Notes: generated by a model not told the origin, from the sequence alone. DNA of 64,000 bases from Actinomycetes bacterium (GCA_025360585.1 JANYBW010000055.1:1-64000), one strand, 5' to 3'. Counted from the first letter of the stretch, positions 44,304-53,330 are shown. Numbers and translations are program-made.

Positions 44304-44780
44304 CGCACCACAGCACACGACACAGAACTCCACCGCGCAGACCAGTTGGGCTGCCCACATCCGCCCGACAACACCGGGATCGACAACAACGGCGGTAATC
44401 GGCGCGCTCAGAAACGCGACCCCCGCAATCAACGCGCAGTAAAGCCCGCGGGTGCGGCGATAGAACAGCCCGACTGAGCCAAAGAATGCGGCGCCCCAAA
44501 AGATGGTCGAGATGAGCTGCGCGAACATCGAAAGATCAGCTTCACCAACCGAAACGGTGGGCGTCACCAGCGTCCCGATCCCGCACAGCACGAACCCCGC
44601 GACAACGACACCGATCGCGATGCGGTCCGGGACTTCGCCAACGACGCGGTCGGAGCTTCGATACGCGCTCGCAAACCGGCGCAGCCCCGGCAGTACTTCG
44701 GGAAGTTGATCCGCCGGCGTATTCGCCTGGCGAGCGGGAAACGCAACAATGCGATTCCGTGCGGGCAGCTCCGAGTCCAT
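44229..44780 (-). CDS. four-helix hypothetical membrane protein
   Basis: The 183-residue protein has a soluble N-terminus of about 55 residues and then four hydrophobic segments: IAIGVVVAGFVLCGIGTLV, MFAQLISTIFWGAAFFGSVG, LYCALIAGVAFLSAPITAVV and MWAAQLVCAVEFCVVCCGAL. A polar tail follows. I do not recognise a family. ATG 44780 gives this length. Its last 75 bp are antisense to the end of the MFS gene, an unusually long convergent overlap, so the true stop context deserves care. It is divergent from the crotonase gene at 44876. Confidence 0.6.
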   Translation of the reverse strand: MDSELPARNRIVAFPARQANTPADQLPEVLPGLRRFASAYRSSDRVVGEVPDRIAIGVVVAGFVLCGIGTLVTPTVSVGEADLSMFAQLISTIFWGAAFFGSVGLFYRRTRGLYCALIAGVAFLSAPITAVVVDPGVVGRMWAAQLVCAVEFCVVCCGALWSVAHDGERDARPSQPHVPQATE

Positions 44781-44875
44781 CTTTGAATGATCGTGTCGTG
44801 CCGCGGTCGACTGGAGACCCAATCGTGATCTCCGATACCGTCGCAACACAACACAAGCGACCTTTGGAGGCCATC

Positions 44876-45643
44876 ATGGCAGTAGTCGAACGCGAAGACC
44901 GCGGGCACGTCGCAATCCTGCGATTGAATCGCCCCGAGGCAAGAAACGCGATCAGCCCTGAGGTTTCCATGGAAATGGAAGCTCACCTCGACGCGATCGA
45001 ATCCGACCCGCAAATCCGTACCGTTGTGATTACGGGCACTGGCGAGGTCTTTTGCGCGGGTGCAGATCTCAAAGTGATCGCGTCGGGGGGAGCGAACGCA
45101 ATAGCTTCTCCCAAGGGCGGATTCGCCGGAATCACGAACCGCGATTTCCCCAAACCGATCATCGCGGCGGTGCAAGGCCCGGCGTTGGCAGGTGGCTTTG
45201 AGATCGTGTTGTCGTGCGATTTAGTTGTCGCAGCCGATGACTCGCGCTTCGGCATTCCAGAAGTGCAACGCGGTTTGATCGCGGCAGCGGGCGGTTTGAT
45301 CCGGCTTCCGAAGCGCGTTCCGTTGGCACTGGCGTTGGAGTTTGCCATGACGGGCGATCCGATTCCCGCCTCCCGAGCCTTCGAACTTGGGCTGGTCAAC
45401 CGCTTGGTTCCGAAGGCTGATGTCCTCGATACCGCGATCGCACTGGCCGAGCGTATTGGTGAAAACTCACCGATCGCGGTGCGTTACTCGCGCAAACTCG
45501 TCAAAGAAGCAGCCGAAGTCAACGAAGCCGAAGCTTGGCGTATCAACGCCAAATACACCGTTGAGGTCTTCAGCGCAGGCGACGCAGTCGAAGGCGCGAC
45601 CGCCTTCGCGCAAAAGCGCAAGCCGAACTGGAAAACCGTTTAG
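44876..45643 (+). CDS. enoyl-CoA hydratase (crotonase)
   Basis: The 255-residue crotonase has the oxyanion motifs FCAGADLKVI near residue 61 and GPALAGGFEIVLSCDL near 101. It carries a glutamate in FGIPEVQRGL near 125 and the trimer-interface tail AFAQKRKPNW. It would hydrate 2-enoyl-CoA in beta-oxidation. ATG 44876 is selected because tttggagg ends five bases upstream. It lies ahead of the MerR gene in the same direction, separated by a spacer that holds the MerR-type dyad, so the regulator is probably transcribed from its own promoter. Confidence 0.88.
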   Translation: MAVVEREDRGHVAILRLNRPEARNAISPEVSMEMEAHLDAIESDPQIRTVVITGTGEVFCAGADLKVIASGGANAIASPKGGFAGITNRDFPKPIIAAVQGPALAGGFEIVLSCDLVVAADDSRFGIPEVQRGLIAAAGGLIRLPKRVPLALALEFAMTGDPIPASRAFELGLVNRLVPKADVLDTAIALAERIGENSPIAVRYSRKLVKEAAEVNEAEAWRINAKYTVEVFSAGDAVEGATAFAQKRKPNWKTV

Positions 45644-45683
45644 AGCCGCATCCGGATCGGGGGCCGTTGGCGGTTCCGTCCCC

Positions 45684-45709
45684 ACCTTGGGAGTGTTTGC
45701 TCCTAAGGT
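45684..45709. promoter_or_regulatory. MerR-type dyad operator
   Basis: The sequence accttgggag (45684-45693), six bases, then ctcctaaggt (45700-45709) is a 10-6-10 dyad with one mismatch. It ends 3 bp before the start of the MerR-family gene. Dyads of this size with acct...aggt ends are typical MerR-family operators, so autoregulation is likely. Its position this close to the ATG suggests repression or a leaderless transcript. Confidence 0.65.
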
Positions 45710-45712
45710 TGG

Positions 45713-46492
45713 ATGATGGCGACCGAGGAGTACCGAGTTGAGGATCTGGCCGAGCTTTCGGGCACATCGGTCGACACGATCCGCTTTTACCAAAAGCGCC
45801 GGCTCCTCGATCCTCCGCGCCGCGACGGCCGCGTTGCGTTGTACGGGCCGCAACATCGTGAACGACTCGCCCGGATCCGCGAGCTACGACTGCGCGGCTT
45901 GAGCCTGGCGCTGATTGGCCGGCTCGTGCGCGGGGAACTCGATGTCACCGATGAGCCGCTCGCGGCAGCGGTCGCGGCCGAAAGCCACGACGCCCACGAT
46001 TCCTTTCTTTCGATCGACGAACTTTCGCAGAGCACGGGCGTGCCGGTGGCGATGTTGGAAACCGTAGTCAGCGAAGGTTTACTCGCGCCGCGAACGATCA
46101 ATGGTGTAACCAAATTCGCCGCGGACGATGTCCGGGTAATGCAAGCGGGGCTTGAGCTCATGGGCACCGGGCTTCCGATGGTGGATGTGCTCGCGCTTGC
46201 CCGGGCCCATCACGAGCGCACGCGCACGACTGCGGAGCAGGCCGTAGCCATGTTCGACGCACATATTCGCACGCCACTTCGCGATTCGGAACTCACCGAT
46301 CCACAAAAAGCGCAACGGCTTGTCGCCGCGTTTCAGGTCATGTTGCCTGCCGTCACGTCGCTCGTCGAGCACCACTTTCGCACGGTGCTGCTCGCAGTCG
46401 CGCAAGAACATCTCGAAGCGGTGGGCGATGGCACCGAGCTCGCCGCCGCGAACGTCGAAGCCGAACGCATCATCCATGGAGCGCAGCAGTGA
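45713..46492 (+). CDS. MerR-family transcriptional regulator
   Basis: The 259-residue protein begins with a MerR winged-helix domain: YRVEDLAELSGTSVDTIRFY, then RRDGRVALYGPQHRERL, with a helical stretch after it. From about residue 95 a second MerR-like segment appears (LSIDELSQSTGVPVAMLET and GVTKFAADDVRVMQAG), followed by a helical C-terminal domain. The double module is unusual. A dyad operator lies directly upstream. The stop overlaps the GTG start of menG by 4 bp, so regulator and menaquinone genes share translation coupling. The effector is unknown. Confidence 0.85.
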   Translation: MMATEEYRVEDLAELSGTSVDTIRFYQKRRLLDPPRRDGRVALYGPQHRERLARIRELRLRGLSLALIGRLVRGELDVTDEPLAAAVAAESHDAHDSFLSIDELSQSTGVPVAMLETVVSEGLLAPRTINGVTKFAADDVRVMQAGLELMGTGLPMVDVLALARAHHERTRTTAEQAVAMFDAHIRTPLRDSELTDPQKAQRLVAAFQVMLPAVTSLVEHHFRTVLLAVAQEHLEAVGDGTELAAANVEAERIIHGAQQ

Positions 46493-47181
46493 CTGATTCC
46501 GTTTTCCTGCCGGATCCAGAGAACAAAGCGAAAAGCGTTGAGGCAATGTTTGATCGCATTTCTGGAAAGTACGATCGCATGAATCGATTGCTGACATTTC
46601 GACTCGATGTTGCCTGGCGTAAAGCGGCAGTCCGCGAAATCGAAGGGGGGCCCAACGCGCTCGTGATTGATTTGGCCTGCGGGACGGGCGATATGTGCAA
46701 CGACCTGCAGGCCGCGGGTTACACCGCGCTCGGTTTTGACTTTTCTATGGGAATGTTATGCAATGCTTCGACGACCGCGGCCCTGACTCGGGCGGACGTT
46801 TTGCGGCTACCGCTTCCCGATAGTTGCGTCGATGCGGTGAGTTGCGGCTTTGCGCTTCGCAACTTCACGGGCATCGAACCGTTTTTCGCGGAGTGTGCGC
46901 GCGTCTTGCGACCCGGCGGCCGTTTGGTCGTGCTGGATGCGGGCGAACCAAAATCCAAAATTCTGCGGTTTGGGCACAGCTTGTACTTTCGAAAGCTCGT
47001 TCCGTTTATTGGTGGTTTGCTCTCCGATCGCGCTGCGTATTCATATCTCCCAGCATCGACCGCGTACCTCCCGGAGCCGCATGTTGTGAACAACCTCATT
47101 CGAGCGGCAGGATTTCGCGCGGTTGTTCATCGCCGGTTTGGTTTCGGCGCGATTCATCGCTTCGTGGGAACTCGCACATGA
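46489..47181 (+). CDS. menG: demethylmenaquinone methyltransferase
   Basis: The 230-residue SAM-dependent methyltransferase carries the UbiE/MenG signature KYDRMNRLLTF near residue 28. The SAM motif is VIDLACGTGDM near 62, post-motif residues are CARVLRPGGRLVVLD near 140, and the end is RRFGFGAIHRFVGT. It converts demethylmenaquinone to menaquinone, the last step of the pathway. GTG 46489 overlaps the MerR stop (GTGA), and its own stop overlaps the menF start (ATGA). The neighbouring men genes support MenG over UbiE. Confidence 0.92.
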   Translation: MTDSVFLPDPENKAKSVEAMFDRISGKYDRMNRLLTFRLDVAWRKAAVREIEGGPNALVIDLACGTGDMCNDLQAAGYTALGFDFSMGMLCNASTTAALTRADVLRLPLPDSCVDAVSCGFALRNFTGIEPFFAECARVLRPGGRLVVLDAGEPKSKILRFGHSLYFRKLVPFIGGLLSDRAAYSYLPASTAYLPEPHVVNNLIRAAGFRAVVHRRFGFGAIHRFVGTRT

Positions 47182-48332
47182 CGATGCTCGGCACGTTGAA
47201 AGCGCATACCTACGAAATCACGAAGCCCGACGAGCCCCTCGCGTGGCTTGGTTCAGGAGGGTTCGCATGGCTCACTGAAAGCAACGTGATCATCACGAGC
47301 GGCACGGCCGTTACTGTCGACGCAACGCAAGCGATCGCCGCGTTGCGGGCGATTGATGGCGAAGGTGCAATCGCGTGCGGTGCACTGCCGTTCACGAGTT
47401 CCGAAACTGGCCAACTCACGATTCCGTCGCGTGTACTTCGTTGCAATGCGAACCTTTGCTCCGTGACCGAAATTGAGGGCGCCACGCTTGCGAATTCGCC
47501 ACAACTCGCACAGACGCCCCGGCGGTTTTCGGTTGAGGCCGCACAAGATCTCACGGCCTGGGACGAAGCGGTCGCCAGCGCGTTGGCGCAGATTGAAGAC
47601 ACCGAGCTGCGCAAAGTGGTACTAGCTCGCGAGGTGTTTGTGCAGGCTGATCACGCGTACAACGTGGCACAAATTCTGAGTACCTTGGCTGCCACCCAAC
47701 CTGGCTGTTTTGTCTATGCAGCCGGAGATTTTGTTGGAGCCAGCCCCGAGCTTCTCGTTCGTCGTGATAGTGCCCGCGTCACTTCTCGGCCGATGGCGGG
47801 TACGGTTGCTCGGCGAGCTTCCATCGCCGACGACAATGCCGCGATTGAAACACTGCGGGCATCCATGAAAGACGCGGCGGAACACCGGTACGTCGTCGAT
47901 GCAGTCGTTGCCGCGCTCACCATGCATTGCGTTGCTATCGAGGTGAGTGATCCCGAGCCCGTCCCGCTCGCTACGGTGACGCACCTCACCACCGAAATTC
48001 GCGGTGAGCTGCGATCCGCGGCGACGGCACTCGATCTCGCGCTCGCGTTGCATCCAACCCCCGCGGTCGGGGGAACTCCCACCGACTCGGCGCTCAGAAC
48101 CATCGCGGCCCTCGAGCCGTTTTCGCGCGGCAGTTACGGCGGGCCAGTCGGCTGGGTCGACGCAACGGGCGACGGCGAGTTCGCGGTTGCGCTTCGGTGC
48201 GCGCAGCTCGAAGGCAACAAGGCACGCCTCATCGCAGGAGCAGGCATCGTTGAAGGCTCAGATCCCGATCTCGAATGGGCTGAAACCCAAGCCAAACTCG
48301 AACCGATGCTGCGAGCACTCGTACGCCCGTAA
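47178..48332 (+). CDS. menF: isochorismate synthase
   Basis: The 384-residue chorismate-binding enzyme converts chorismate to isochorismate, the entry step of menaquinone synthesis. Family motifs are LRKVVLAREVFV near residue 145, FVGASPELLVRR near 185, SRPMAGTVARR near 200, HPTPAVGGTP near 295, YGGPVGW near 325, and LIAGAGIVEGSDPDLEW near the end. It lacks the salicylate-synthase partner context, and menD is next door. ATG 47178 overlaps the menG stop by 4 bp. It is convergent with menD. Confidence 0.9.
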   Translation: MTMLGTLKAHTYEITKPDEPLAWLGSGGFAWLTESNVIITSGTAVTVDATQAIAALRAIDGEGAIACGALPFTSSETGQLTIPSRVLRCNANLCSVTEIEGATLANSPQLAQTPRRFSVEAAQDLTAWDEAVASALAQIEDTELRKVVLAREVFVQADHAYNVAQILSTLAATQPGCFVYAAGDFVGASPELLVRRDSARVTSRPMAGTVARRASIADDNAAIETLRASMKDAAEHRYVVDAVVAALTMHCVAIEVSDPEPVPLATVTHLTTEIRGELRSAATALDLALALHPTPAVGGTPTDSALRTIAALEPFSRGSYGGPVGWVDATGDGEFAVALRCAQLEGNKARLIAGAGIVEGSDPDLEWAETQAKLEPMLRALVRP

Positions 48333-48356
48333 GGGCTTCATCCGGGCGACCTCGCG

Positions 48357-50114
48357 CTAGTGGCCAAGCCCGGCAATCGTCGCCGCGATATTTCGTTGCG
48401 CGACTGCACTCCAAATATCGCGGTGCCGCGCAACTTCAGTCGTGCGATCCACGGTAGCTGCAATGATGACACGAACACCTGAAGTCGATTCCGACGCGAC
48501 CAACGCGGCCCGCAGTTCTGCAGCCGAGGCCACGGTCGTGGTCGGGTGCCCGTAGCTCTGCGCAATCGCTACGAGATCCGCGGATTGCGGCGTACCAAAC
48601 AGATCCTCAAATTCCGTTTCCCGGCAATCATCAGCCTGCGGTAAAAATGAAAAGATCCCGCCGCCGTTGTTGTCGACAATCAGCACAGTGAGATCGATAC
48701 TCAATTGAGCAATCCCTAACAGCGATCCGGCATCGTGGAGAAACGCCAAATCACCAATGATAGCAACGGTTTTTTGTGCCGTAGCCAACGCTATTCCTGC
48801 CGCAGTCGCGATGAGGCCGTCGATGCCATTCACGCCTCGATTCGCATGGATTCGCACGCCAGAACGTGGTTCCGCGAACCAATCGAGATCACGAACCGCC
48901 ATACTCGAAGCAACCAATACGTGTGTATTGTCGGGCAGCGAAGCCCAGACCGTTCGGGCGATGCGAGCACCGTCCAGGTCGGTACCAACATCGAGCTGTG
49001 CGAAGCGATCAGCAATCGCTTCGCGAGCCACGGTGTCGGCAGCTTTCCAAGCCTCGAACCAACGCACGTTGCCGCGGGGCCCGGCGACCGCTGCACCGAT
49101 TGAGCGGGCCGCAACATCGTCGTTGATTTCGAGTCGCCAACTCGCGGCACGGAGCGGATCAAGCCAAACGTTGTTGGGATCAACCACTACGTGTTCAATC
49201 GTTGCGTCGAGCCATGTCGTGAGCACCTTTGATGTGGGCGCCGCGCCAAAACGCACGACGATCTCAGGGCGTAACTGAGTTGCGACCTCGTCGCGAACGA
49301 TCGCTTCGTATGATCCGATCGACCGGGTTCCTGATCGAACTCCAGAAATCGCATCGGCGAGTACCGGCCAACCAGTGGCAATTGAAAGCTGTTCGGTTTC
49401 GGATTCCGTGAGCGCGCTCCCCCAGCCCACAACGATCAAACCACGGCGCGAAGATCGCAACCTCGCGACCAGCTCAGCCGTGAGCTCGACTCTTGCACTC
49501 GTCGGTTCCTGCACCGTGCCCGAGACAACACCGCGACCGGCAGCCAAGGTCGCGTTACCAGTGAACGGTTCCCGAAACGCCAGATTGCAATGCACCGGCC
49601 CCGCACCGCGGCCAAGCGCGCCCACCGATTCACTCACTGAGCGCGCCGCGATCGAACGCCAGTATTCGGGCCGATGCCCATCCGGCGGGCCAGGATCGAC
49701 GAACCAACGAACTGACCTACCGTAGAGATGAACCTGGTCAATCGTTTGGCCGGCACCGGTATCGCGCAATTCGGGTGGACGATCGGCGGTACACACAATC
49801 ATCGGCACTCGGCCGTGATCGGCTTCAACAATCGCCGGCGCGAAATGTGCGCCCGCGGATCCGGAAGTACAGACGACCACCGCAGGCAGACCCGTTGCTT
49901 TCGCGATCCCGAGGGCGCGGAACGCGGCCGTTCGTTCGTCGAGCACAACTGATACCTGGATGCGAGAATTTCGAGCTAGGGCGATTGCGAGCGGAGTTGA
50001 TCGTGATCCCGGAGCGATCACTGCGCGCGTGATGCCATGCGCGGCCCACTCATCAACCAACGTCGCGCAAAAGCTCGCGTTGAGATCGCCAGTGTTCGCC
50101 GTGAGCTCGCTCAT
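48357..50114 (-). CDS. menD: SEPHCHC synthase
   Basis: The 585-residue ThDP enzyme joins 2-oxoglutarate-derived succinic semialdehyde to isochorismate. VIAPGSRSTPLAIAL near residue 33 and VLDERTAAFRALGIAKATG near 57 carry the catalytic Glu. GDLAFLHDAGSLLGI near 440 and VDNNGGGIFSFLPQA near 465 form the ThDP/metal site. ATG 50114 is preferred over a longer in-frame start because the longer form would overlap menH. Its start lies only 17 bp from that of menH on the other strand. Confidence 0.92.
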   Translation of the reverse strand: MSELTANTGDLNASFCATLVDEWAAHGITRAVIAPGSRSTPLAIALARNSRIQVSVVLDERTAAFRALGIAKATGLPAVVVCTSGSAGAHFAPAIVEADHGRVPMIVCTADRPPELRDTGAGQTIDQVHLYGRSVRWFVDPGPPDGHRPEYWRSIAARSVSESVGALGRGAGPVHCNLAFREPFTGNATLAAGRGVVSGTVQEPTSARVELTAELVARLRSSRRGLIVVGWGSALTESETEQLSIATGWPVLADAISGVRSGTRSIGSYEAIVRDEVATQLRPEIVVRFGAAPTSKVLTTWLDATIEHVVVDPNNVWLDPLRAASWRLEINDDVAARSIGAAVAGPRGNVRWFEAWKAADTVAREAIADRFAQLDVGTDLDGARIARTVWASLPDNTHVLVASSMAVRDLDWFAEPRSGVRIHANRGVNGIDGLIATAAGIALATAQKTVAIIGDLAFLHDAGSLLGIAQLSIDLTVLIVDNNGGGIFSFLPQADDCRETEFEDLFGTPQSADLVAIAQSYGHPTTTVASAAELRAALVASESTSGVRVIIAATVDRTTEVARHRDIWSAVAQRNIAATIAGLGH

Positions 50115-50131
50115 CGTGGCACGATCAGGCA

Positions 50132-50842
50132 ATGCAAACGCGTTTGATCCATGGGTTCACACAGACCCGGGCCAGCTGGCGTGGCGTGGTTGAAGCCACT
50201 GGCGGAGGCCGAGTTGTCGCAATCGATTTCGAGCGCGCCAATAGTTTCGAGGCAACGATCGAGCGCTTGGCCGCAACGAGCAACCGGAGCATCTGGTGCG
50301 GCTATTCGATGGGCGGGCGGTTCGCTCTGGCCCTGGCTGTGGCGCATCCCGAACTCGTTGAGCATTTGATCCTGGTGAGCGCCAGCCCCGGTTTGCGCAC
50401 CCAAGCCGAACGTGCGCAACGCCGGGCCGCTGATGAACTCCTCGCACAACGAGCCTTGCACGATGGTCCGTCTGCATTCATCGAAGCGTGGTTGGCCCAA
50501 CCAATGTTCGCGACGATACCCGCCAACGCGCCCGGAATCATTGAACGATCGGCCATATCCAGCGAACAGATCGCGAGCGATCTGCGAGTGTTGGGCACCG
50601 GTTCGATGCCATCGTTGTGGCCGAGCCTGGCCGCGCTGCCGATGCCAGTCACGATTGTGACCGCCGACCTGGATCAAAAGTTCACTGCGATCGGCGATGA
50701 AATGGGGGCGCTGATTGTGAACGCTCATCGTCATCGATTGCCGGGTGGTCACGCAATTCCGCTTGAACAACCAGAACGACTTGCGGCCATTATTCAAGAT
50801 GTCCATAGCGCCGCCGCCAAAAAAGCCGACGACACAATCTGA
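50132..50842 (+). CDS. menH: MenH-like alpha/beta hydrolase
   Basis: The 236-residue protein begins with LIHGFTQTRASWRGVV (oxyanion His-Gly). It has the nucleophile elbow GYSMGGRFAL near residue 65, as in MenH, and the catalytic His in LPGGHAIPLEQPE near 212. MenH eliminates pyruvate from SEPHCHC to give SHCHC, the step after MenD. The position next to menD supports the assignment. The last 49 bp overlap the convergent menA gene. Confidence 0.85.
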   Translation: MQTRLIHGFTQTRASWRGVVEATGGGRVVAIDFERANSFEATIERLAATSNRSIWCGYSMGGRFALALAVAHPELVEHLILVSASPGLRTQAERAQRRAADELLAQRALHDGPSAFIEAWLAQPMFATIPANAPGIIERSAISSEQIASDLRVLGTGSMPSLWPSLAALPMPVTIVTADLDQKFTAIGDEMGALIVNAHRHRLPGGHAIPLEQPERLAAIIQDVHSAAAKKADDTI

Positions 50843-51663
50843 AACGTCGCGGTGCCAACCAATGCTTTGACCAACGATGGCGGATCCTGTGCTCGCAACA
50901 TCAACCGCGCGGGTTTCACCGCAAACGGGACTCCGGCTAAGGCGACAAACGCAACCGAATGTTTGGCACCAATCACGATGATGCCCAGCACGGTTCCGGC
51001 GATGCACGCCATGTACAACCAGCGTGCGCGCTGATCTCCAATGCGAACGGCGAGAGTCTTTTTGCCACTCACGCGATCCGTTGGGATATCGCGAACGTTG
51101 TTACACAACAGAATTGCGACGGCCGGCAAGCCCACGACGAGGCAGGAAACCCATACGGTTGGGTTGACGTGTTTGGATTGCACGTAGGCAGAACCTGCCG
51201 TGGCCGCAAAACCAAAACAGGCCAGCACCATGACCTCACCCAGGCCTAAATAACCCAATGGTTTCGGGCCACCTGTGTACAACGCTCCCGCCGCAATACA
51301 GAACGCACCCAAAATCAACAGCTTCCAATCGACCACCAACGAAAGCCAAAGCCCAGCCGCGCCAGCAAGCACAAAAGAAATTTGCGCGGCGCGCTTCACA
51401 GCTATCGGCGTTGCCAGCCCACTCGCGGTGAGCCGTAGCGGACCGCGACGATTCGCATCGGTGCCACGGACGCCATCGGAGTAATCGTTCGCGTAATTCA
51501 CCCCGATTTGGAGCGCGAGAGAAACGAACAACGCGCCTGCGAACCGCCAGCCATACAAAAATCTCCCGAGAGTCGCGCCAGTCGTGCCAACAATCACGGG
51601 CGCGATCGCCGCTCCCAGTGTGCGCGGTCGAGCACCTTGGACCCACTCTTTTGGAGTTGCCAC
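50794..51663 (-). CDS. menA: 1,4-dihydroxy-2-naphthoate polyprenyltransferase
   Basis: The 289-residue UbiA-superfamily membrane protein has about eight helices. The first prenyl-diphosphate/Mg motif is NYANDYSDGVRGTD near residue 58, and the second is NNVRDIPTDRVSGKKTLA near 185. It attaches the polyprenyl chain to dihydroxynaphthoate to form demethylmenaquinone. WVQGARPRTLGAAIAPVIVG at the N-terminus is typical of MenA. It is convergent with menH (49-bp overlap) and divergent from menE. Confidence 0.92.
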   Translation of the reverse strand: MATPKEWVQGARPRTLGAAIAPVIVGTTGATLGRFLYGWRFAGALFVSLALQIGVNYANDYSDGVRGTDANRRGPLRLTASGLATPIAVKRAAQISFVLAGAAGLWLSLVVDWKLLILGAFCIAAGALYTGGPKPLGYLGLGEVMVLACFGFAATAGSAYVQSKHVNPTVWVSCLVVGLPAVAILLCNNVRDIPTDRVSGKKTLAVRIGDQRARWLYMACIAGTVLGIIVIGAKHSVAFVALAGVPFAVKPARLMLRAQDPPSLVKALVGTATFQIVSSAFLAAALWTS

Positions 51664-51743
51664 GCTCGCTCCCTTCTGTCGCGCCGCGACAACTCGGCCA
51701 TACTGTGAGAGTGTCCACTCCCGCCATTGAGCGTATCTGAGCG

Positions 51744-51800
51744 ATGATCAAACCCGACGCCTATGCAGTGCTGCGCATCAGCTCCGAGTATTTGAGGTGA
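51744..51800 (+). CDS. 18-codon leader ORF before menE
   Basis: An ATG at 51744 opens an 18-residue frame (MIKPDAYAVLRISSEYLR) whose TGA overlaps the menE GTG (GTGA at 51797-51800). It could be a leader peptide that couples ribosomes into menE, or chance. There is no strong ribosome site in front of it. Confidence 0.35.
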   Translation: MIKPDAYAVLRISSEYLR

Positions 51801-52957
51801 CGACCAATCTCGTTGCCATGGCGTTGCCGAATACCGAGCTTGCCCCGTACATTTTCGAGTGCTGGGAGCGAGGCGAAGCAGTCTTGCCGCTGAATCCGGC
51901 GCTCGCACCGCCGGAAACCCGGCGCTTGATGGAACTCGCGCAGCCGACACACGTCATCGACGCGGACGGCCGCCGCCCCCTCGCCAACGGCAAACCGGTC
52001 GGGGAGGACACTGCGGCGATCGTCTGTACCTCGGGCACGACCGGCGCGGCCAAAGCCGTCGCGCTTTCGCGATCGGGTTTGCAGGTCATGGGCGAAGGCG
52101 TAGCGACCGCGATTGGAGCAACCCAAGACGACCGATGGTTGGCCTGCCATCCATTGTTTTTCGTTGCGGGGCTCGCGATTCTTGGGCGATCATGGGTAAC
52201 CGGTGTTCCGGTCACAGTGCACAATGGCTTCGATCTGGAGCGCGTGATGATCGCACCGAAAGTTGAAGGCGTGACGATTATCTCGGTGGTGCCCACCACG
52301 CTGCGTCGGATCGTGCAAGCTCACGGTCTCGGGGATTTTCGCGCGGCGATTGTCGGTGGCGCACCGTTGCCCGACCATCAGCGCGAACAGGCACTCGCGA
52401 GTGGCGCCGAGATATTCGACGCGTACGGATTGACCGAATCCTGGGGAGGTGCCGTAACGAACGGCGTTGCAAACAACGGGGTGGAGCTCACGCTGCTCGC
52501 CGACGACGAGGTCGGCCTTCGGGGCGCGCCGATCACCCTCGGCTACCGAAACGATGATGCACTCACCGCGGAGTCGTTCACCTCCGATGGCTGGTTTCGC
52601 ACCGGTGATGTGGGCCGCATCATCGATGGCAAACTTGCGATCGTTGATCGCATCAAAGATCTCATCATTACCGGCGGAGTGAATGTCGGCCCGACCGAAG
52701 TTGAAGCCGTGCTGTTGCAGCATCCGCAGGTCGCCGACGTGTGCGTCATCGGCGTTGCCGATGAGGAATGGGGCGAGCGGATTGTGGCGTGCGTTGTGCC
52801 ATCCGAATCAACGAATCCTCCCACTCTCGAAGGGCTGCGCAATTTCAGTAGGCAGCACCTTGCCGTCGCCAAGGCGCCAAAGGAGCTGCGGCTCGTCACC
52901 GAAATTCCACGTTCACCAGCGGGCAAGCCGCTGCGACGCATTTTGATGCAGCAATAG
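51797..52957 (+). CDS. menE: o-succinylbenzoate-CoA ligase
   Basis: The 386-residue ANL-family ligase is short, as in actinobacterial MenE. The P-loop CTSGTTGAAKAVALSRSG is near residue 77, IFDAYGLTESWGG near 205, GWFRTGDVGRI near 267, the hinge VDRIKDLIITGGVNVGPTEVE near 285, and the C-terminal lysine in PRSPAGKPLRR near 375. It activates o-succinylbenzoate for ring closure by MenB. The context (menA divergent, menD/F/G/H nearby) supports the call. GTG 51797 overlaps a short leader frame. menB and menC are not in the window. Confidence 0.85.
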   Translation: MTTNLVAMALPNTELAPYIFECWERGEAVLPLNPALAPPETRRLMELAQPTHVIDADGRRPLANGKPVGEDTAAIVCTSGTTGAAKAVALSRSGLQVMGEGVATAIGATQDDRWLACHPLFFVAGLAILGRSWVTGVPVTVHNGFDLERVMIAPKVEGVTIISVVPTTLRRIVQAHGLGDFRAAIVGGAPLPDHQREQALASGAEIFDAYGLTESWGGAVTNGVANNGVELTLLADDEVGLRGAPITLGYRNDDALTAESFTSDGWFRTGDVGRIIDGKLAIVDRIKDLIITGGVNVGPTEVEAVLLQHPQVADVCVIGVADEEWGERIVACVVPSESTNPPTLEGLRNFSRQHLAVAKAPKELRLVTEIPRSPAGKPLRRILMQQ

Positions 52958-52961
52958 CCGA

Positions 52962-53330
52962 TCAAACGACGGCGAGCAACGATTCCTTCCACAGCCGAAA
53001 CCGGGTGAAGCTAACCCCGTCGGGGCCGAGACCAACGGCGCGTTTATCGGGGTGAAGCCGTAGTTCGTAGTGCACGCTGAGGTCGCGGGAATCGATTGCG
53101 GTATAACGCGCGTTGTCGCCGACTGCGGGACCCGCGCGCCACAACAAGAAGTGCCCGATTCGGCGCTTGTACGCAACGAGCTCGTGCCCAAAATCCGCAC
53201 CCAAATCGTGCAGCCAATTCGGCGCATCCAACCAGCGAGACGACGGAATCAGAAAGTCGCGTTGTGGCGTAGGCGGAAGTTCGCTGGTTACCCAGTCGCG
53301 ATCCGTCGGTGGTCGATCTTCGGCAGCCAT
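52962..53330 (-). CDS. conserved-looking hypothetical protein
   Basis: The 122-residue protein has no signal or membrane segment. It is rich in Trp, Arg and His, with motifs such as RWLDAPNWLHDLG, FGHELVAYKRRIGHFLLW and SVHYELRLHPDKRAVGLGPDG that look like a compact beta-rich domain. I do not recognise a family. It lies 4 bp from the convergent menE stop and is divergent from the serine hydrolase gene by 26 bp. Base composition resembles its neighbours, so it is likely a real gene. Confidence 0.65.
   Translation of the reverse strand: MAAEDRPPTDRDWVTSELPPTPQRDFLIPSSRWLDAPNWLHDLGADFGHELVAYKRRIGHFLLWRAGPAVGDNARYTAIDSRDLSVHYELRLHPDKRAVGLGPDGVSFTRFRLWKESLLAVV

Noticed and set aside
44759-44875. 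Longer N-terminus for the crotonase at 44876
   Set aside because: The upstream extension overlaps the divergent gene and lacks similarity, whereas a strong tttggagg site precedes the ATG at 44876.
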